Assembly: GCA_965242855.1 (NCBI GenBank)
Contig: OZ251509.1
Coordinates: 1,550,001-1,614,000, forward strand
Source of the DNA: WTGU01 sp965242855
GTDB lineage: Bacteria > Pseudomonadota > Alphaproteobacteria > UBA828
Direction: 5' to 3'
Length of the DNA stretch: 64,000 nt
Below, in pieces: positions 35,411 through 43,488 of this stretch. Below the pieces are notes generated by a model. The model was given only the letters and a program-made list of their open reading frames with translations. It had not been told where the DNA came from and made no database searches. A program made the position numbers and the translations under genes. How positions within the stretch are numbered: the first letter of the stretch is position 1; the number at the start of each line of letters is the position of its first letter.

Positions 35411-36724
35411 TCACCGGCAGGGCGGGGCGTCGCGGGTGAAGAGGGTGCGGCCGTCGACCACGGTGCGGAGGGCGCGGCCCTGCACCGGGCGGCCGTCGAA
35501 CGGGGTGTTCCTCGATTTGCCGTGGAAGGCGTCGCGGTCGATGCGCCAGGGGGTATCGAGGTCGAAAAGGACCAGGTCCGCCGGCGCGCCCCGCTTGAGC
35601 CGCCCGGCGGCGAGGCCGAACAGGTCAGCCGGCGCGCAAGTCAGCCGGCGCAGCACCGCGCGAAGGGAGAGATGCCCGCCGTGATAGAGCGCGAGCGAGA
35701 GCGGCAGCAGCGTCTCCAGCCCGACGATGCCGTTCGCCGCCCGCTCCATCGGGACGCGCTTGCTCTCCTGGTCGTGGGGGGCGTGGTCGCTGGCGATGAT
35801 GTCGATGGTGCCGTCCTTCAGGCCCTCGATCATCGCCGCGCGGTTGGCCTCGCTGCGGAGCGGCGGCGCCATCTTGGCGAAGGTGCGGTAGTCGCCCACG
35901 TCGTGGTCGGTCAACGAGAAATGGTGCGGGGCGACCTCGCAGGTCACCGGCAGGCCCGCGCGCTTCGCCCGCCGCACCGCCTCCAGCGCGCCGACGGTCG
36001 AGATATGGGCGACGTGGTAACGCCCTCCGGTGATCTCCACCAGGCGGATGTCGCGCTCGACCACCACGACTTCCGACGCCTCGGGGATGCCCGGCAGGCC
36101 GAGCCGCGTGGCGACCTCGCCCTCCGCCATGCAGCCGCAGCCGGAGAGAGAAAGATCCTCCGCATGCTGGCTGACGACGCGGTCGAAGGTTCGGGCGTAG
36201 CTCAGCGCCCGGCGCATGACCTGGCTGTCGGCGACCGGCAGCCCGTCGTCGGAGAAGGCGACGGCGCCGGCTTCGGCCAGCATCCCCATCTCGGTGAGTT
36301 GCGCCCCCTTCAGGCCCCTGGTGACGGCGCCGTAGGGGAAGACCTTGACCCCCTTCGCCTCCCGCGCCCGGCGCAGCACGAACTCGACCAGCGCCGCATC
36401 GTCGATCGCCGGCTCCGTGTTGGGCATACAGCCGACCGCGGTGACGCCACCCGCCGCCGCCGCGCGGCCGCCGGTGGCGATGGTCTCCTTGTGCTCGTGG
36501 CCGGGCTCGCGCAGGTGGACATGCATGTCGATCAGGCCGGGGGCCAGGCAGTGGCCGCCGCAATCGACCGTCGCGATGCCGTCGGGCGCGCCGTCGGCGA
36601 AGAGGCCCGGCCCGAAATCCGCGATGGCCCCGTTCTTCACCAGCAGCGCGCCGGGGGCGTCGAGGCCGCTGTCCGGATCCAGCAGGCGGGCGTTGACGAA
36701 GGCGGTCGGCGGCGCCTGTTCCAC
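35411..36724 (-). CDS. pyrC: Dihydroorotase (class I)
   Basis: A 437-residue zinc amidohydrolase that closes carbamoyl aspartate to dihydroorotate. Metal motif HVH is in DMHVHLREPGHEHKET, and ASDHAPHDQESKR carries the catalytic Asp and family signature. GCMPNTEPAIDDAALV binds substrate. All catalytic residues are present, so it is an active enzyme and not the inactive pyrC homologue that accompanies some ATCases. GTG start 36724, 10 bases after the pyrB stop, so the two are one operon. Confidence 0.96.
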   Translation of the reverse strand: MEQAPPTAFVNARLLDPDSGLDAPGALLVKNGAIADFGPGLFADGAPDGIATVDCGGHCLAPGLIDMHVHLREPGHEHKETIATGGRAAAAGGVTAVGCMPNTEPAIDDAALVEFVLRRAREAKGVKVFPYGAVTRGLKGAQLTEMGMLAEAGAVAFSDDGLPVADSQVMRRALSYARTFDRVVSQHAEDLSLSGCGCMAEGEVATRLGLPGIPEASEVVVVERDIRLVEITGGRYHVAHISTVGALEAVRRAKRAGLPVTCEVAPHHFSLTDHDVGDYRTFAKMAPPLRSEANRAAMIEGLKDGTIDIIASDHAPHDQESKRVPMERAANGIVGLETLLPLSLALYHGGHLSLRAVLRRLTCAPADLFGLAAGRLKRGAPADLVLFDLDTPWRIDRDAFHGKSRNTPFDGRPVQGRALRTVVDGRTLFTRDAPPCR

Positions 36725-36734
36725 GGCTCGCTCC

Positions 36735-37694
36735 TCAGAAGGCCGGCGCGGTGAGAGTCCGGCTCAAGGCGTCGAGGCAGCCCTGGCGCACGGCGACTCC
36801 GAGCTCGACCTGATCGAGGATCGCGCTCCGCGTGATGTCGTCGGCGACGGCGCTGTCGATCTCGACGCCGCGGTTCATCGGCCCCGGGTGGAGGATCAGC
36901 GCGTCCTCCCTGGCCTCGCCGAGCTTGGCCGCGTCGAGGCCGAAGAAGCGGAAATACTCGCGCGTCGACGGCACGAAGGTGCCCTGCATCCGCTCCCGCT
37001 GAAGGCGCAGCATCATGACGACGTCGCAGCCCGCGAGGCCGGCGCGCATGTCGTGAAAAGTCTCGACGCCCATGCGCTCGAGCGCCGCCGGCAGCAGCGT
37101 CGGCGGCGCGATGGCCCGCACCGCCGCGCCCATCGCATTGAGCAGCAGGATGTTGGAACGCGCCACCCGGCTGTGCATCACGTCGCCGCAGATGGCGACG
37201 CGGAGCCCGGCGAGGCGGCCGAAGCGGCGGCGGATGGTCAACGCGTCGAGCAGGGCCTGGGTGGGGTGCTCGTGGCTGCCGTCGCCGGCGTTGACCACCG
37301 CGCAATTGACGTGATCCGCGAGCAACCTGGCGGCGCCGGCGTCCGGGTGGCGGACCACCAGCATGTCCGGGTGCATCGCGTTCAGGGTCATCGCCGTGTC
37401 GATGAGGGTCTCGCCCTTCTTGATCGCGGTGCTCCCCACCGAGATGTTGATCACGTCGGCGCCGAGCCGCTTGCCGGCGATCTCGAAGGAGGTCCGCGTG
37501 CGCGTCGAGGTTTCGAAGAAGAGCAGCACCACGGTGCGGCCGCCGAGCAGGTTCCTGCGTTTCCGCGGCTCCCGGTTGAGGGCGACGTAGGTTTCGGACA
37601 GGTCGAGCAGGTGGGCGATGGCGCCCGCCGAAAGCCCCTCGATCCCGAGCAGGTGCCGGTCGTCGAAGATCGCGGGCAGAAGCGCGGGCTGCAT
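36735..37694 (-). CDS. pyrB: Aspartate carbamoyltransferase catalytic subunit
   Basis: A 319-residue cytosolic transferase that makes carbamoyl aspartate. The start MQPALLPAIFDD at 37694 matches the family; the frame open to 37778 is not used. Carbamoyl phosphate motif is FFETSTRTRTSFE, and HPTQALLDALTIRRRF, DVMHSRVARSN and LILHPGPMNRGVEID complete the active site. No regulatory pyrI was seen. It heads the pyrB-pyrC operon. In many alphaproteobacteria ruvX lies directly upstream; here ruvX is 2.4 kb away, with two plus-strand genes in between. Confidence 0.96.
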   Translation of the reverse strand: MQPALLPAIFDDRHLLGIEGLSAGAIAHLLDLSETYVALNREPRKRRNLLGGRTVVLLFFETSTRTRTSFEIAGKRLGADVINISVGSTAIKKGETLIDTAMTLNAMHPDMLVVRHPDAGAARLLADHVNCAVVNAGDGSHEHPTQALLDALTIRRRFGRLAGLRVAICGDVMHSRVARSNILLLNAMGAAVRAIAPPTLLPAALERMGVETFHDMRAGLAGCDVVMMLRLQRERMQGTFVPSTREYFRFFGLDAAKLGEAREDALILHPGPMNRGVEIDSAVADDITRSAILDQVELGVAVRQGCLDALSRTLTAPAF

Positions 37695-37796
37695 CGCAAC
37701 CCGTTGTAGGCCGTCGCCCGCCGGCGCCGCAAGCCCCTGCGCGCCGGCTCCGGGCCGGGCCGGTTGGGCGCCCGCCACGGGCGCCCGCCGCCGATG

Positions 37797-37866
37797 GACT
37801 TGGTCATTTGAAAATCAAGTTTGATTCCCCCGGCCGCGACTTGGTCGTTTGAGAATTACGACTTGG
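37797..37866 (+). repeat. Phased direct repeats upstream of the unknown gene
   Basis: GACTTGGTCRTTTGARAAT occurs at 37797 and 37838 (41 bases apart), and a shortened GACTTGG recurs at 37860 (22 bases further). The spacings are close to four and two helical turns, so the sites face the same side of the DNA. They lie 50-120 bases upstream of the predicted promoter, which fits an operator. The differences between copies are at third codon positions of a TWSFEN reading, so a decayed coding repeat is the alternative. Confidence 0.55.
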
Positions 37867-37914
37867 AACTTTTTCACGAATCGAGTGTCGGGTATGACCG
37901 AGTGAAGAAAAGAC

Positions 37915-37943
37915 TTGACAAAGAGAGAAAATTGGTGTACCAT
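37915..37943 (+). promoter_or_regulatory. Predicted sigma-70 promoter
   Basis: TTGACA (37915-37920), a 17-base spacer and TACCAT (37938-37943). The -35 box is consensus and the spacing ideal; the -10 box has four matches to TATAAT. It is followed about 50 bases later by AAGGAG and ATG 37995, and it decides that start over the upstream in-frame codons. Confidence 0.65.
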
Positions 37944-37994
37944 GGAAGCCGGAAGGGTGTGCCTGCCGGCAACCCAAAGCCAAAGGAGAACTCA

Positions 37995-38993
37995 ATGTCG
38001 ACGAAACGCGATGTGAAAAGGCAGATGGACCGGTTGCAGGAGGCCGATCCCGATTGGCTCTCGACGCAGGCCGTGATTGAGAAGCTCGCCCTCAAGCGCG
38101 ACGCCTTCTACGCCGAGGCTCGGAAGCAGGCATGCTACCAGCGAACCCCTAAGAAGACGATAGAGGAGGCTCACAAGACCGTCAAGCACCTCGTGTGCGC
38201 GGTCCGCCATGCCCAGGAGCACCCCGACGGCAACATCAAGAGGGCCGCGAAGAAGCTCTTGAAGAGCACGACGCACCCCGGCGTGTCCTTCGAGGAGCTG
38301 TCGCAGCGCGCCAGCAGGCTCCACGGGGATCTCCGGAAGGCCGGCGAACGGCGTGCGAACGAAGAACGGGAGGCGGAGGCGCAGTCGATCGATCTCGGCC
38401 CCCGTTACCGCCTTGTGGCGCTCGCGTCGAAGCGCCAGCTCCGCTCCGCGGGGAAGGTGCTCCGCAACTGCCTGTGCATAGAAGATTTTCTGGCCGGGTA
38501 CTGGAAGGAGGTCAAGGAAGGGAGCGCCGAATTCTGGGTCCTGCAACGCAAGACGGGCGACGGCGACTGGAAGCCCCACGGCCTCCTGAAGGTCGATACG
38601 ACCGGTCCGCGCAAAATCGTGGAATGCGGGAGGTCGAGGAACCGCCTCCTCAAGCTCAAGCGCAAGGTCGCGAAGGTGATCCTTCGCGCGCTCGACGCCT
38701 CGGGCGACGACGTTGAAACCTTCACCCGGGTCGGAGCGTTCTCGGCCTTTCGCGGCGGTCGGCCGGAGGTCGAGCCGCTCCAGGTCGGGCAGCGCCAAGT
38801 GTGGTTGTGGCGCTACCCGGAGGAGATCATCCTGAAGGTGCGCCGCCCCCGCGGCAAGCCGACGTGGATGCGCCTGTATCGGCGGAACGACACGTGGCTT
38901 GGCGACGACGAGGAGGCGCTCGGCATCCTCGCCGACCTTCTCCTTGCGTATCCTCCGGCTCCGGAGAAGGGTTTGCCGGCGCCCAAGGCATAG
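37995..38993 (+). CDS. Uncharacterised basic protein inserted between ruvX and pyrB
   Basis: A 332-residue, Lys/Arg-rich protein of no recognised family. The start MSTKRDVKRQMDRLQEADP follows AAAGGAG and lies downstream of a consensus-like promoter. Residues about 1-130 are helical and charged. The middle has SAGKVLRNCLCIEDFLAGYW, then KEGSAEFWVLQRK. That L..C....Y...G...L pattern faintly recalls PcfJ-like phage/plasmid proteins, but the match is too weak to name. The C-terminal third is beta-rich (VWLWRYPEEIILKVRRP, WMRLYRRNDTW). GC in its 5' region is lower than its neighbours, and the gene breaks the usual ruvX-pyrB neighbourhood, so it is probably acquired. Confidence 0.75.
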   Translation: MSTKRDVKRQMDRLQEADPDWLSTQAVIEKLALKRDAFYAEARKQACYQRTPKKTIEEAHKTVKHLVCAVRHAQEHPDGNIKRAAKKLLKSTTHPGVSFEELSQRASRLHGDLRKAGERRANEEREAEAQSIDLGPRYRLVALASKRQLRSAGKVLRNCLCIEDFLAGYWKEVKEGSAEFWVLQRKTGDGDWKPHGLLKVDTTGPRKIVECGRSRNRLLKLKRKVAKVILRALDASGDDVETFTRVGAFSAFRGGRPEVEPLQVGQRQVWLWRYPEEIILKVRRPRGKPTWMRLYRRNDTWLGDDEEALGILADLLLAYPPAPEKGLPAPKA

Positions 38994-39009
38994 CCGGCGG
39001 GGCCCGGTC

Positions 39010-39043
39010 GGGGCGGCGGCGCACGAGACGTGCCGCCGCCCCC
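39010..39043 (+). terminator. Long GC hairpin after the unknown gene
   Basis: Arms GGGGCGGCGGCGCAC and GTGCCGCCGCCCCC pair with a small bulge around loop GAGAC, starting 17 bases after the stop at 38993. Very stable, but followed by CAAGCC rather than a T-run. A terminator or mRNA-protecting hairpin is likely. Confidence 0.5.
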
Positions 39044-39202
39044 AAGCCGTGCGAACGTTCCGAGCGCCGAGTGCGGGCCCGCCAAGCCCGCAGTTTTTGC
39101 GCTTCGGGCGCATGCGGGTCGCGCGCCGATACTGGACGGCCGCAGGGCGATCACCCAAGCTGGCGCCATGGACCGGACCGATGGCGCGCCCGCCGCGGGC
39201 GC

Positions 39203-40132
39203 ATGACCGCCTCCGAAAGGCCGCCGCAGGGCGACGCCGGGCGCAATGCCCACGCACACGCGCTGGCGCTGGTGATGACCGTCATCGTCTCGACCTCCTT
39301 CCCGCTCGGCAAGGCGATCACCCACGGCCTCGACCCGGCCGTGATGATGTGCATCCGCTTCGCCCTCGCCTCCGCGCTCTTCGCGCCGATCGTGGCGTGG
39401 CGGGAAGGGCTGCGCGCGCCGGGCGGCGGGGCCGTCCTGCGCTATCTCGCCTTGGGCGCGCCGCTCGCGTTCTTCTTCTGGAGCATGTTCGAGGCGCTCC
39501 GCCACACCAGCGCCCTCAACACGGGCGCGCTGTTCACCACCGTGCCCGGCTTCTCCGCCCTGTTCGGGGCGCTGCTGGTCGGCGAACGCCTGGGGCGCCA
39601 CAGGCTGGCGGCCCTGGGCCTCGGCATGGTGGGCGCGGCCTGGATCGTCTTTCGCGGCGAGACGGCGCGCCTGCTCGCGCTCGAGGTCACCATCGGCGAC
39701 GGCATCTTCCTCGCCGGCTGCGCCGCGTTCGGCGTCTACGGCCCGCTGATCAAGCGCCTTCACCGCGACGAGCCGGTCATGGTCTTGACCTTCTGGACCC
39801 TGGTTTCGGCGACGCTGTGGCTGATAGCGGCGAGCAACGCCGCGCTCTGGCGCACCGACTGGTCCGGCGTCGAACTCCTCACGATGGGCGGCGTCGCCTA
39901 TCTCGCCGTCTTCCCGACGATCATCACCTTCTTCATCACCCAGTACACGACGCTGCGCTTGGGACCTACGCGGGTCGTGGCCTACAGCTACGGGATCCCG
40001 GCGGTCGTGCTCCTCATCGATCTGGCCGCCGGCACGGCCGCGCCGCCGGCGACGACCGTTCCCGGCTTCGCCATCGTCCTCCTGGCGAGCGTCGTCGTGC
40101 AGCGCGGGGCTATCCGCGAATTCCGCCCGTGA
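39203..40132 (+). CDS. EamA/DMT-family inner-membrane transporter
   Basis: A 309-residue protein with ten predicted membrane spans in two EamA repeats. The first repeat begins ALALVMTVIVSTSFPLGKAI (about residue 20) and the second at GIFLAGCAAFGVYGPLIKRL (about residue 165). GALFTTVPGFSALFGALLVGERL is a typical EamA loop. Such proteins export metabolites or amino acids; the substrate is unknown. ATG 39203 is preferred over far-upstream codons in the same frame. Its 3' end overlaps the convergent ruvX end by 23 bases. Confidence 0.88.
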   Translation: MTASERPPQGDAGRNAHAHALALVMTVIVSTSFPLGKAITHGLDPAVMMCIRFALASALFAPIVAWREGLRAPGGGAVLRYLALGAPLAFFFWSMFEALRHTSALNTGALFTTVPGFSALFGALLVGERLGRHRLAALGLGMVGAAWIVFRGETARLLALEVTIGDGIFLAGCAAFGVYGPLIKRLHRDEPVMVLTFWTLVSATLWLIAASNAALWRTDWSGVELLTMGGVAYLAVFPTIITFFITQYTTLRLGPTRVVAYSYGIPAVVLLIDLAAGTAAPPATTVPGFAIVLLASVVVQRGAIREFRP

Positions 40133-40601
40133 CGGGAGACAGGCGCAGCCGGTCCAGCGCGCCTTGCAGGATGTAGGCGGCGGCCACCCGGTCGATGGCG
40201 CGCTTCCTCTTGCCGCGCGAGAGGGCGGCGGCGCGCAGCGGGCGGTCGGCGGCGGCGGTGGACCAGCGTTCGTCCCAGAACGCCACCGGCAGGGCGAGCG
40301 CCGCGGACAACCGGGCGGCGAGATCGCGGGCGGATTGCGCGCGCGGCCCCTCGCTTCCGTCCATGTTGACCGGCAGCCCGACCACGATGCCGCCGATGCC
40401 CTCGGCGACGATCAGCGCCCGCAGGCGCGCGACGTCGCGCGCGAGCTTCGTCCGGCGCAGCGTCTCGCGCGGCGTGGCGATCGTGCGCGCCACGTCGGAG
40501 ACCGCGACGCCGATGGTCTTCGCGCCGAGGTCGAGCCCCATCAGGCGCGCGCCCGGCGCCATCCCGGCGCCCAGCTCCGCCAAGTCGCGAATCGCCGTCA
40601 C
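40110..40601 (-). CDS. ruvX: RuvX/YqgF-type Holliday junction resolvase-like nuclease
   Basis: A 163-residue RNase H-fold protein, proposed in 16S rRNA 5' maturation and junction resolution. Catalytic acidic residues are in MGLDLGAKTIGVAVSD, in FWDERWSTAAAD and in AIDRVAAAYILQGALD. The motif VVGLPVNMDGSEG is also conserved. GTG start 40601; an inner ATG or GTG closer to the LMGLDLG strand is possible because the first 15 residues are variable. It ends inside the convergent EamA gene. Confidence 0.92.
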   Translation of the reverse strand: MTAIRDLAELGAGMAPGARLMGLDLGAKTIGVAVSDVARTIATPRETLRRTKLARDVARLRALIVAEGIGGIVVGLPVNMDGSEGPRAQSARDLAARLSAALALPVAFWDERWSTAAADRPLRAAALSRGKRKRAIDRVAAAYILQGALDRLRLSPVTGGIRG

Positions 40602-40669
40602 GCGCCCTCGTCGCGGCGCGGAGCGGCGGCCGGTGGTATCGTGCAGGCCTCGACGAAGGGAGGCGCGGC

Positions 40670-41425
40670 ATGAAGCTCGAAGGCAGGACGGCGATCGTGA
40701 CCGGGGGCTCGCGCGGGATCGGCGCCTGCATCGCCCGGCGTTTCGCAGCGGAGGGCGCGGCGGTGGCGGTGGTCGCCCACAGAGCGCGCGACAAGGCGCA
40801 AGCCGTGGTGGACGAGATCGCGGGCGCCGGCGGCAGCGCCGCGCCGTTCCAGGCGGACGTCTCGCAGGTGGCCGATTGCATGCGGCTCGCGGCGGAGGCG
40901 GCGGCGCGGTTCGGCGCCATCGACATCCTCGTCAACAACGCCGGCGTCTATCGGCCGCTGTCGATCGAGGAGACCACGGAGGAGGACTGGGACGCCCAGA
41001 TTGACATCAACCTGAAGGGCGCGTTCTTCATGACCAAGGCGGTCGTGCCGGCGATGAAGGCCAGGGGCGCCGGCAAGATCGTCAACATCGCCTCGACCTT
41101 CGGCCTCGTCGGCGGGCGCGGCGGCAGCGCCTATTGCGCGTCGAAAGGCGGCCAGATGGTCATGACCAAGGCGCTCTGCATGGAACTCGCGCCGCACGGG
41201 ATCAACGTCAACGCCATCGCGCCGGGGGCGGCGAAGACCGATATGAACGCGGCGATCCGGGCGCAGCCCGGCATGGAGGCGCGGATGAACGGGCTTTCGC
41301 CGATCGGGCGCTACTGGATGGCCGCCGACGACGTGTCGGGGGCCGCGGTCTATTTCGCGTCGTCCGAGTCGGACGCCGTGCACGGCGCGCATCTGACCAT
41401 CGACGGCGGCTGGACGGCCTGGTAG
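40670..41425 (+). CDS. SDR-family oxidoreductase (FabG-like)
   Basis: A 251-residue classical short-chain dehydrogenase. Cofactor motif is TGGSRGIGACIA, with ILVNNAGVYRP, and catalytic Ser...Tyr-x3-Lys in IASTFGLVG...AYCASKGG. The ending HLTIDGGWTAW is typical of FabG-like catabolic SDRs. The substrate cannot be assigned. Start ATG follows GGGAGGCGCGGC. It is divergent from ruvX over 68 bases. Confidence 0.9.
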   Translation: MKLEGRTAIVTGGSRGIGACIARRFAAEGAAVAVVAHRARDKAQAVVDEIAGAGGSAAPFQADVSQVADCMRLAAEAAARFGAIDILVNNAGVYRPLSIEETTEEDWDAQIDINLKGAFFMTKAVVPAMKARGAGKIVNIASTFGLVGGRGGSAYCASKGGQMVMTKALCMELAPHGINVNAIAPGAAKTDMNAAIRAQPGMEARMNGLSPIGRYWMAADDVSGAAVYFASSESDAVHGAHLTIDGGWTAW

Positions 41426-41465
41426 CCCGGGGTCCGGCCAGGCGGGCGCGCGGGCCGCGCCGGCC

Positions 41466-41966
41466 TCACCGGTCGACCCGGCAGACGATGCGCCAATCCA
41501 CCGCGCCGGCCTTGTCGCGCCGCTCGTAGCTGACCCGGGATTTCTTGAGTTCGGCCCGCGCGATCTCGATCAGGCCGTTCCTCAAGGGAGGCGGGAGATC
41601 GTCCAGATCGAGGTCGAGCGTGATGGGCCGGGGCTTCTTGCGCGGCTTCGGCGCGTTTCCGGCCGTCCGGGGCGCCCGCACACCGTCGCCGCCGCCCCAG
41701 ATCGCGTCCCAGCCGCTCCGGTAGGCGGGGCTTCGCACGCTCGAGAAATAGCCGTAATGGGCGTCCTTCGCGCCGCCGACCGAATCGCGGGCGGACTTGC
41801 CGGCCCCCGCACCGCCGCCGGAAGAGGCGGCCTCGGAAGACGCACCGTCGGCGGGCTTGGCCTCGGCGGGTTTCTTTCCGCCGTCGGCGGCCTTCGCCTT
41901 GCTCTCCGGCTTCGCCGCCGGAGGAGTCTTCGGTTTCGATCCCTTCTTGCTGCCAGCTTCGCTCAT
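41466..41966 (-). CDS. Hypothetical protein with Ala/Lys-rich disordered N terminus
   Basis: A 166-residue protein. Residues 1-75 are low-complexity Lys/Ala/Pro/Ser/Gly and probably disordered. Residues about 78-166 are conserved-looking: DAHYGYFSSVRSPAYRSGWD, then ITLDLDLDDLPPPLRNGLIE and a basic strand region ending WRIVCRVDR. The start MSEAGSKKG at 41966 is chosen over an Arg-rich extension to 42026. No known domain was recognised. A basic nucleic-acid-associated role is only a guess. Confidence 0.65.
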   Translation of the reverse strand: MSEAGSKKGSKPKTPPAAKPESKAKAADGGKKPAEAKPADGASSEAASSGGGAGAGKSARDSVGGAKDAHYGYFSSVRSPAYRSGWDAIWGGGDGVRAPRTAGNAPKPRKKPRPITLDLDLDDLPPPLRNGLIEIARAELKKSRVSYERRDKAGAVDWRIVCRVDR

Positions 41967-42108
41967 CTCTCTCGCTCGTCGCAATCTCCGCCCGCGCGGG
42001 GCGCGGCAGGGAACATGCCGTGGCATGGAACATGGGGCCGGCCTTCGCGGAGGAAAAGGGGCGAATCGCCCCCTGCCGTTCCAGGCGCGGGAGCGGCCGA
42101 GGCGCCGG

Positions 42109-43383
42109 TCACTCGGCGGCGGCCAGCTGCCGGCGGGCCGCCTCGGGCTCCTTGTGGAATGCGCCGTCCTTCACGATCGCGACGATGCGGTCGCCGTCCT
42201 GGAGCAGCCGCACGTCGGCGAGCGGGTCTCCGTCGATCAGAAGGAGGTCGGCCAGCCAGCCTTCCTCGATGCGGCCGAGCCTGGCGCCGAAGCATTCGCC
42301 GCCGTAGCGCGTCGCCATGGTGAGGAGCTCGACCGGCGCGAAGCCCATGAGCTCCTGCCAGAGCTCGAGGTCGCGGGCGTCGCGGCCCACCGGGTTCCAC
42401 TCGAAGCCGTAGTCGCCGAAGGGAAGCACACGGACGCCGCGCCGGTGCAGCTCCTTGGTCACGGCGACCGCACCCTCGAGCTCGCGCCGGAACCCCCAGG
42501 CCTCAGCCTTCTCCTGCGGCATCCCGTAATCGGCCATCTCGTAGAGCGTCGCGTAGGTGAGGCCGATCGCCGGGCAGACGAAGAAGCGGTCCTTGTGCGC
42601 TTCGAGCAGATCGAGCGCCTCCTCGTCGCAGAAATTGGCGTGATAGACGAGCCCGATGCCGTGCCGCACGCACATCTTGACCGATTCGGCAGTGCGCGCA
42701 TGGGCGATGACCCGGCGTCCGTGGATGCGGGCGATGCTCGTGCAGGCGGCCACCTCGTCCTCCTGCATCACGGTCATGTCGCCGGTGGCCGTGTCGTGCA
42801 CGAAAAAATCACCGGAAATCATCAGCTTGAGGCTGTCCACGCCCTCCCGGATCATCAGCCGGGCGAATTTGCGGATTTCCTCCGGCCCGTCGCAGACCAC
42901 CGCGAAGGCGTCGTGATGCAGGTGGTACTGGCGGACGTCGCCCAGGCCGCCGGTCACGGTGATTTCCGGCGTGCAGGCGCGGAGCCGGGGCCCCGGGATG
43001 CCGCCGGACTCGATCTCGTTCCGCACGGCGATGTCGAGCCGGGGCTTCGCCGAGGAGCCGTTGATCGACGCGGTGAAGCCCGCGTCCAGCATCGCCTTCA
43101 CGTTGTGCATCGTGCGGAAGACGTGCTCTTCCACCGGAAGCTCGCCGGGCTGGTAGAAGTTCGCGCCCATGTTCGGGTAGGTCGGGTGGCCGTGGCAGTT
43201 CACGAGCCCCGGCATCAGCGTGGCGCCGCCGCCTTCCACGACCCGGTCCGCCGCCGGCTTGCGCGGGAAGCCGCCGCGCGCGACCCCGGCGATGCGGTTG
43301 TCCTGGACGAGGACCTCGCCGGCGAACGGCGCGCCGCCGGAGCCGTCGAAGACGCTCACGTCGGTGAACAGGATCCGCGTCAT
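42109..43383 (-). CDS. Metal-dependent amidohydrolase family protein
   Basis: A 424-residue TIM-barrel hydrolase of the imidazolonepropionase/prolidase-like branch. Metal motif is CHGHP in LVNCHGHPTYPN. The probable carbamylated or metal Lys is in SLKLMISGDF, further His in AHARTAES and VYHANFCD, and an Asp in PFGDYGFEWNP. The composite sandwich ends DLLLIDGDPLADV. It resembles the gene at 58421-59821, so the organism has paralogues for related amide or carbamate substrates. Upstream lies a short tandem repeat. Confidence 0.87.
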   Translation of the reverse strand: MTRILFTDVSVFDGSGGAPFAGEVLVQDNRIAGVARGGFPRKPAADRVVEGGGATLMPGLVNCHGHPTYPNMGANFYQPGELPVEEHVFRTMHNVKAMLDAGFTASINGSSAKPRLDIAVRNEIESGGIPGPRLRACTPEITVTGGLGDVRQYHLHHDAFAVVCDGPEEIRKFARLMIREGVDSLKLMISGDFFVHDTATGDMTVMQEDEVAACTSIARIHGRRVIAHARTAESVKMCVRHGIGLVYHANFCDEEALDLLEAHKDRFFVCPAIGLTYATLYEMADYGMPQEKAEAWGFRRELEGAVAVTKELHRRGVRVLPFGDYGFEWNPVGRDARDLELWQELMGFAPVELLTMATRYGGECFGARLGRIEEGWLADLLLIDGDPLADVRLLQDGDRIVAIVKDGAFHKEPEAARRQLAAAE

Positions 43384-43415
43384 GCCCCCCTCCTCCGCCG
43401 CCTGGGCGCCGGGAA

Positions 43416-43461
43416 CCAGCCCCTTGGGGCCAGCCCCTCGGGGTCAGCCCTCGGGGCCAGC
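43416..43461 (-). repeat. 14-bp tandem repeat upstream of the amidohydrolase
   Basis: Three near-identical units (plus-strand CCAGCCCCTYGGGG, one shortened by a base) plus a partial CCAGC. The array ends 32 bases before the ATG of the minus-strand amidohydrolase and after the end of the next SDR. Each unit contains the near-palindrome CCCCTYGGGG, so it can fold into small hairpins in the leader. Confidence 0.7.
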
Positions 43462-43488
43462 ATAGCACGGGCGCGCGGCCGCGCGCGT

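Noticed and set aside
37821..37994. Longer N terminus for the unknown gene at 37995
   Set aside because: The extra codons lie upstream of and across the predicted promoter, and AAAGGAG is placed for ATG 37995.
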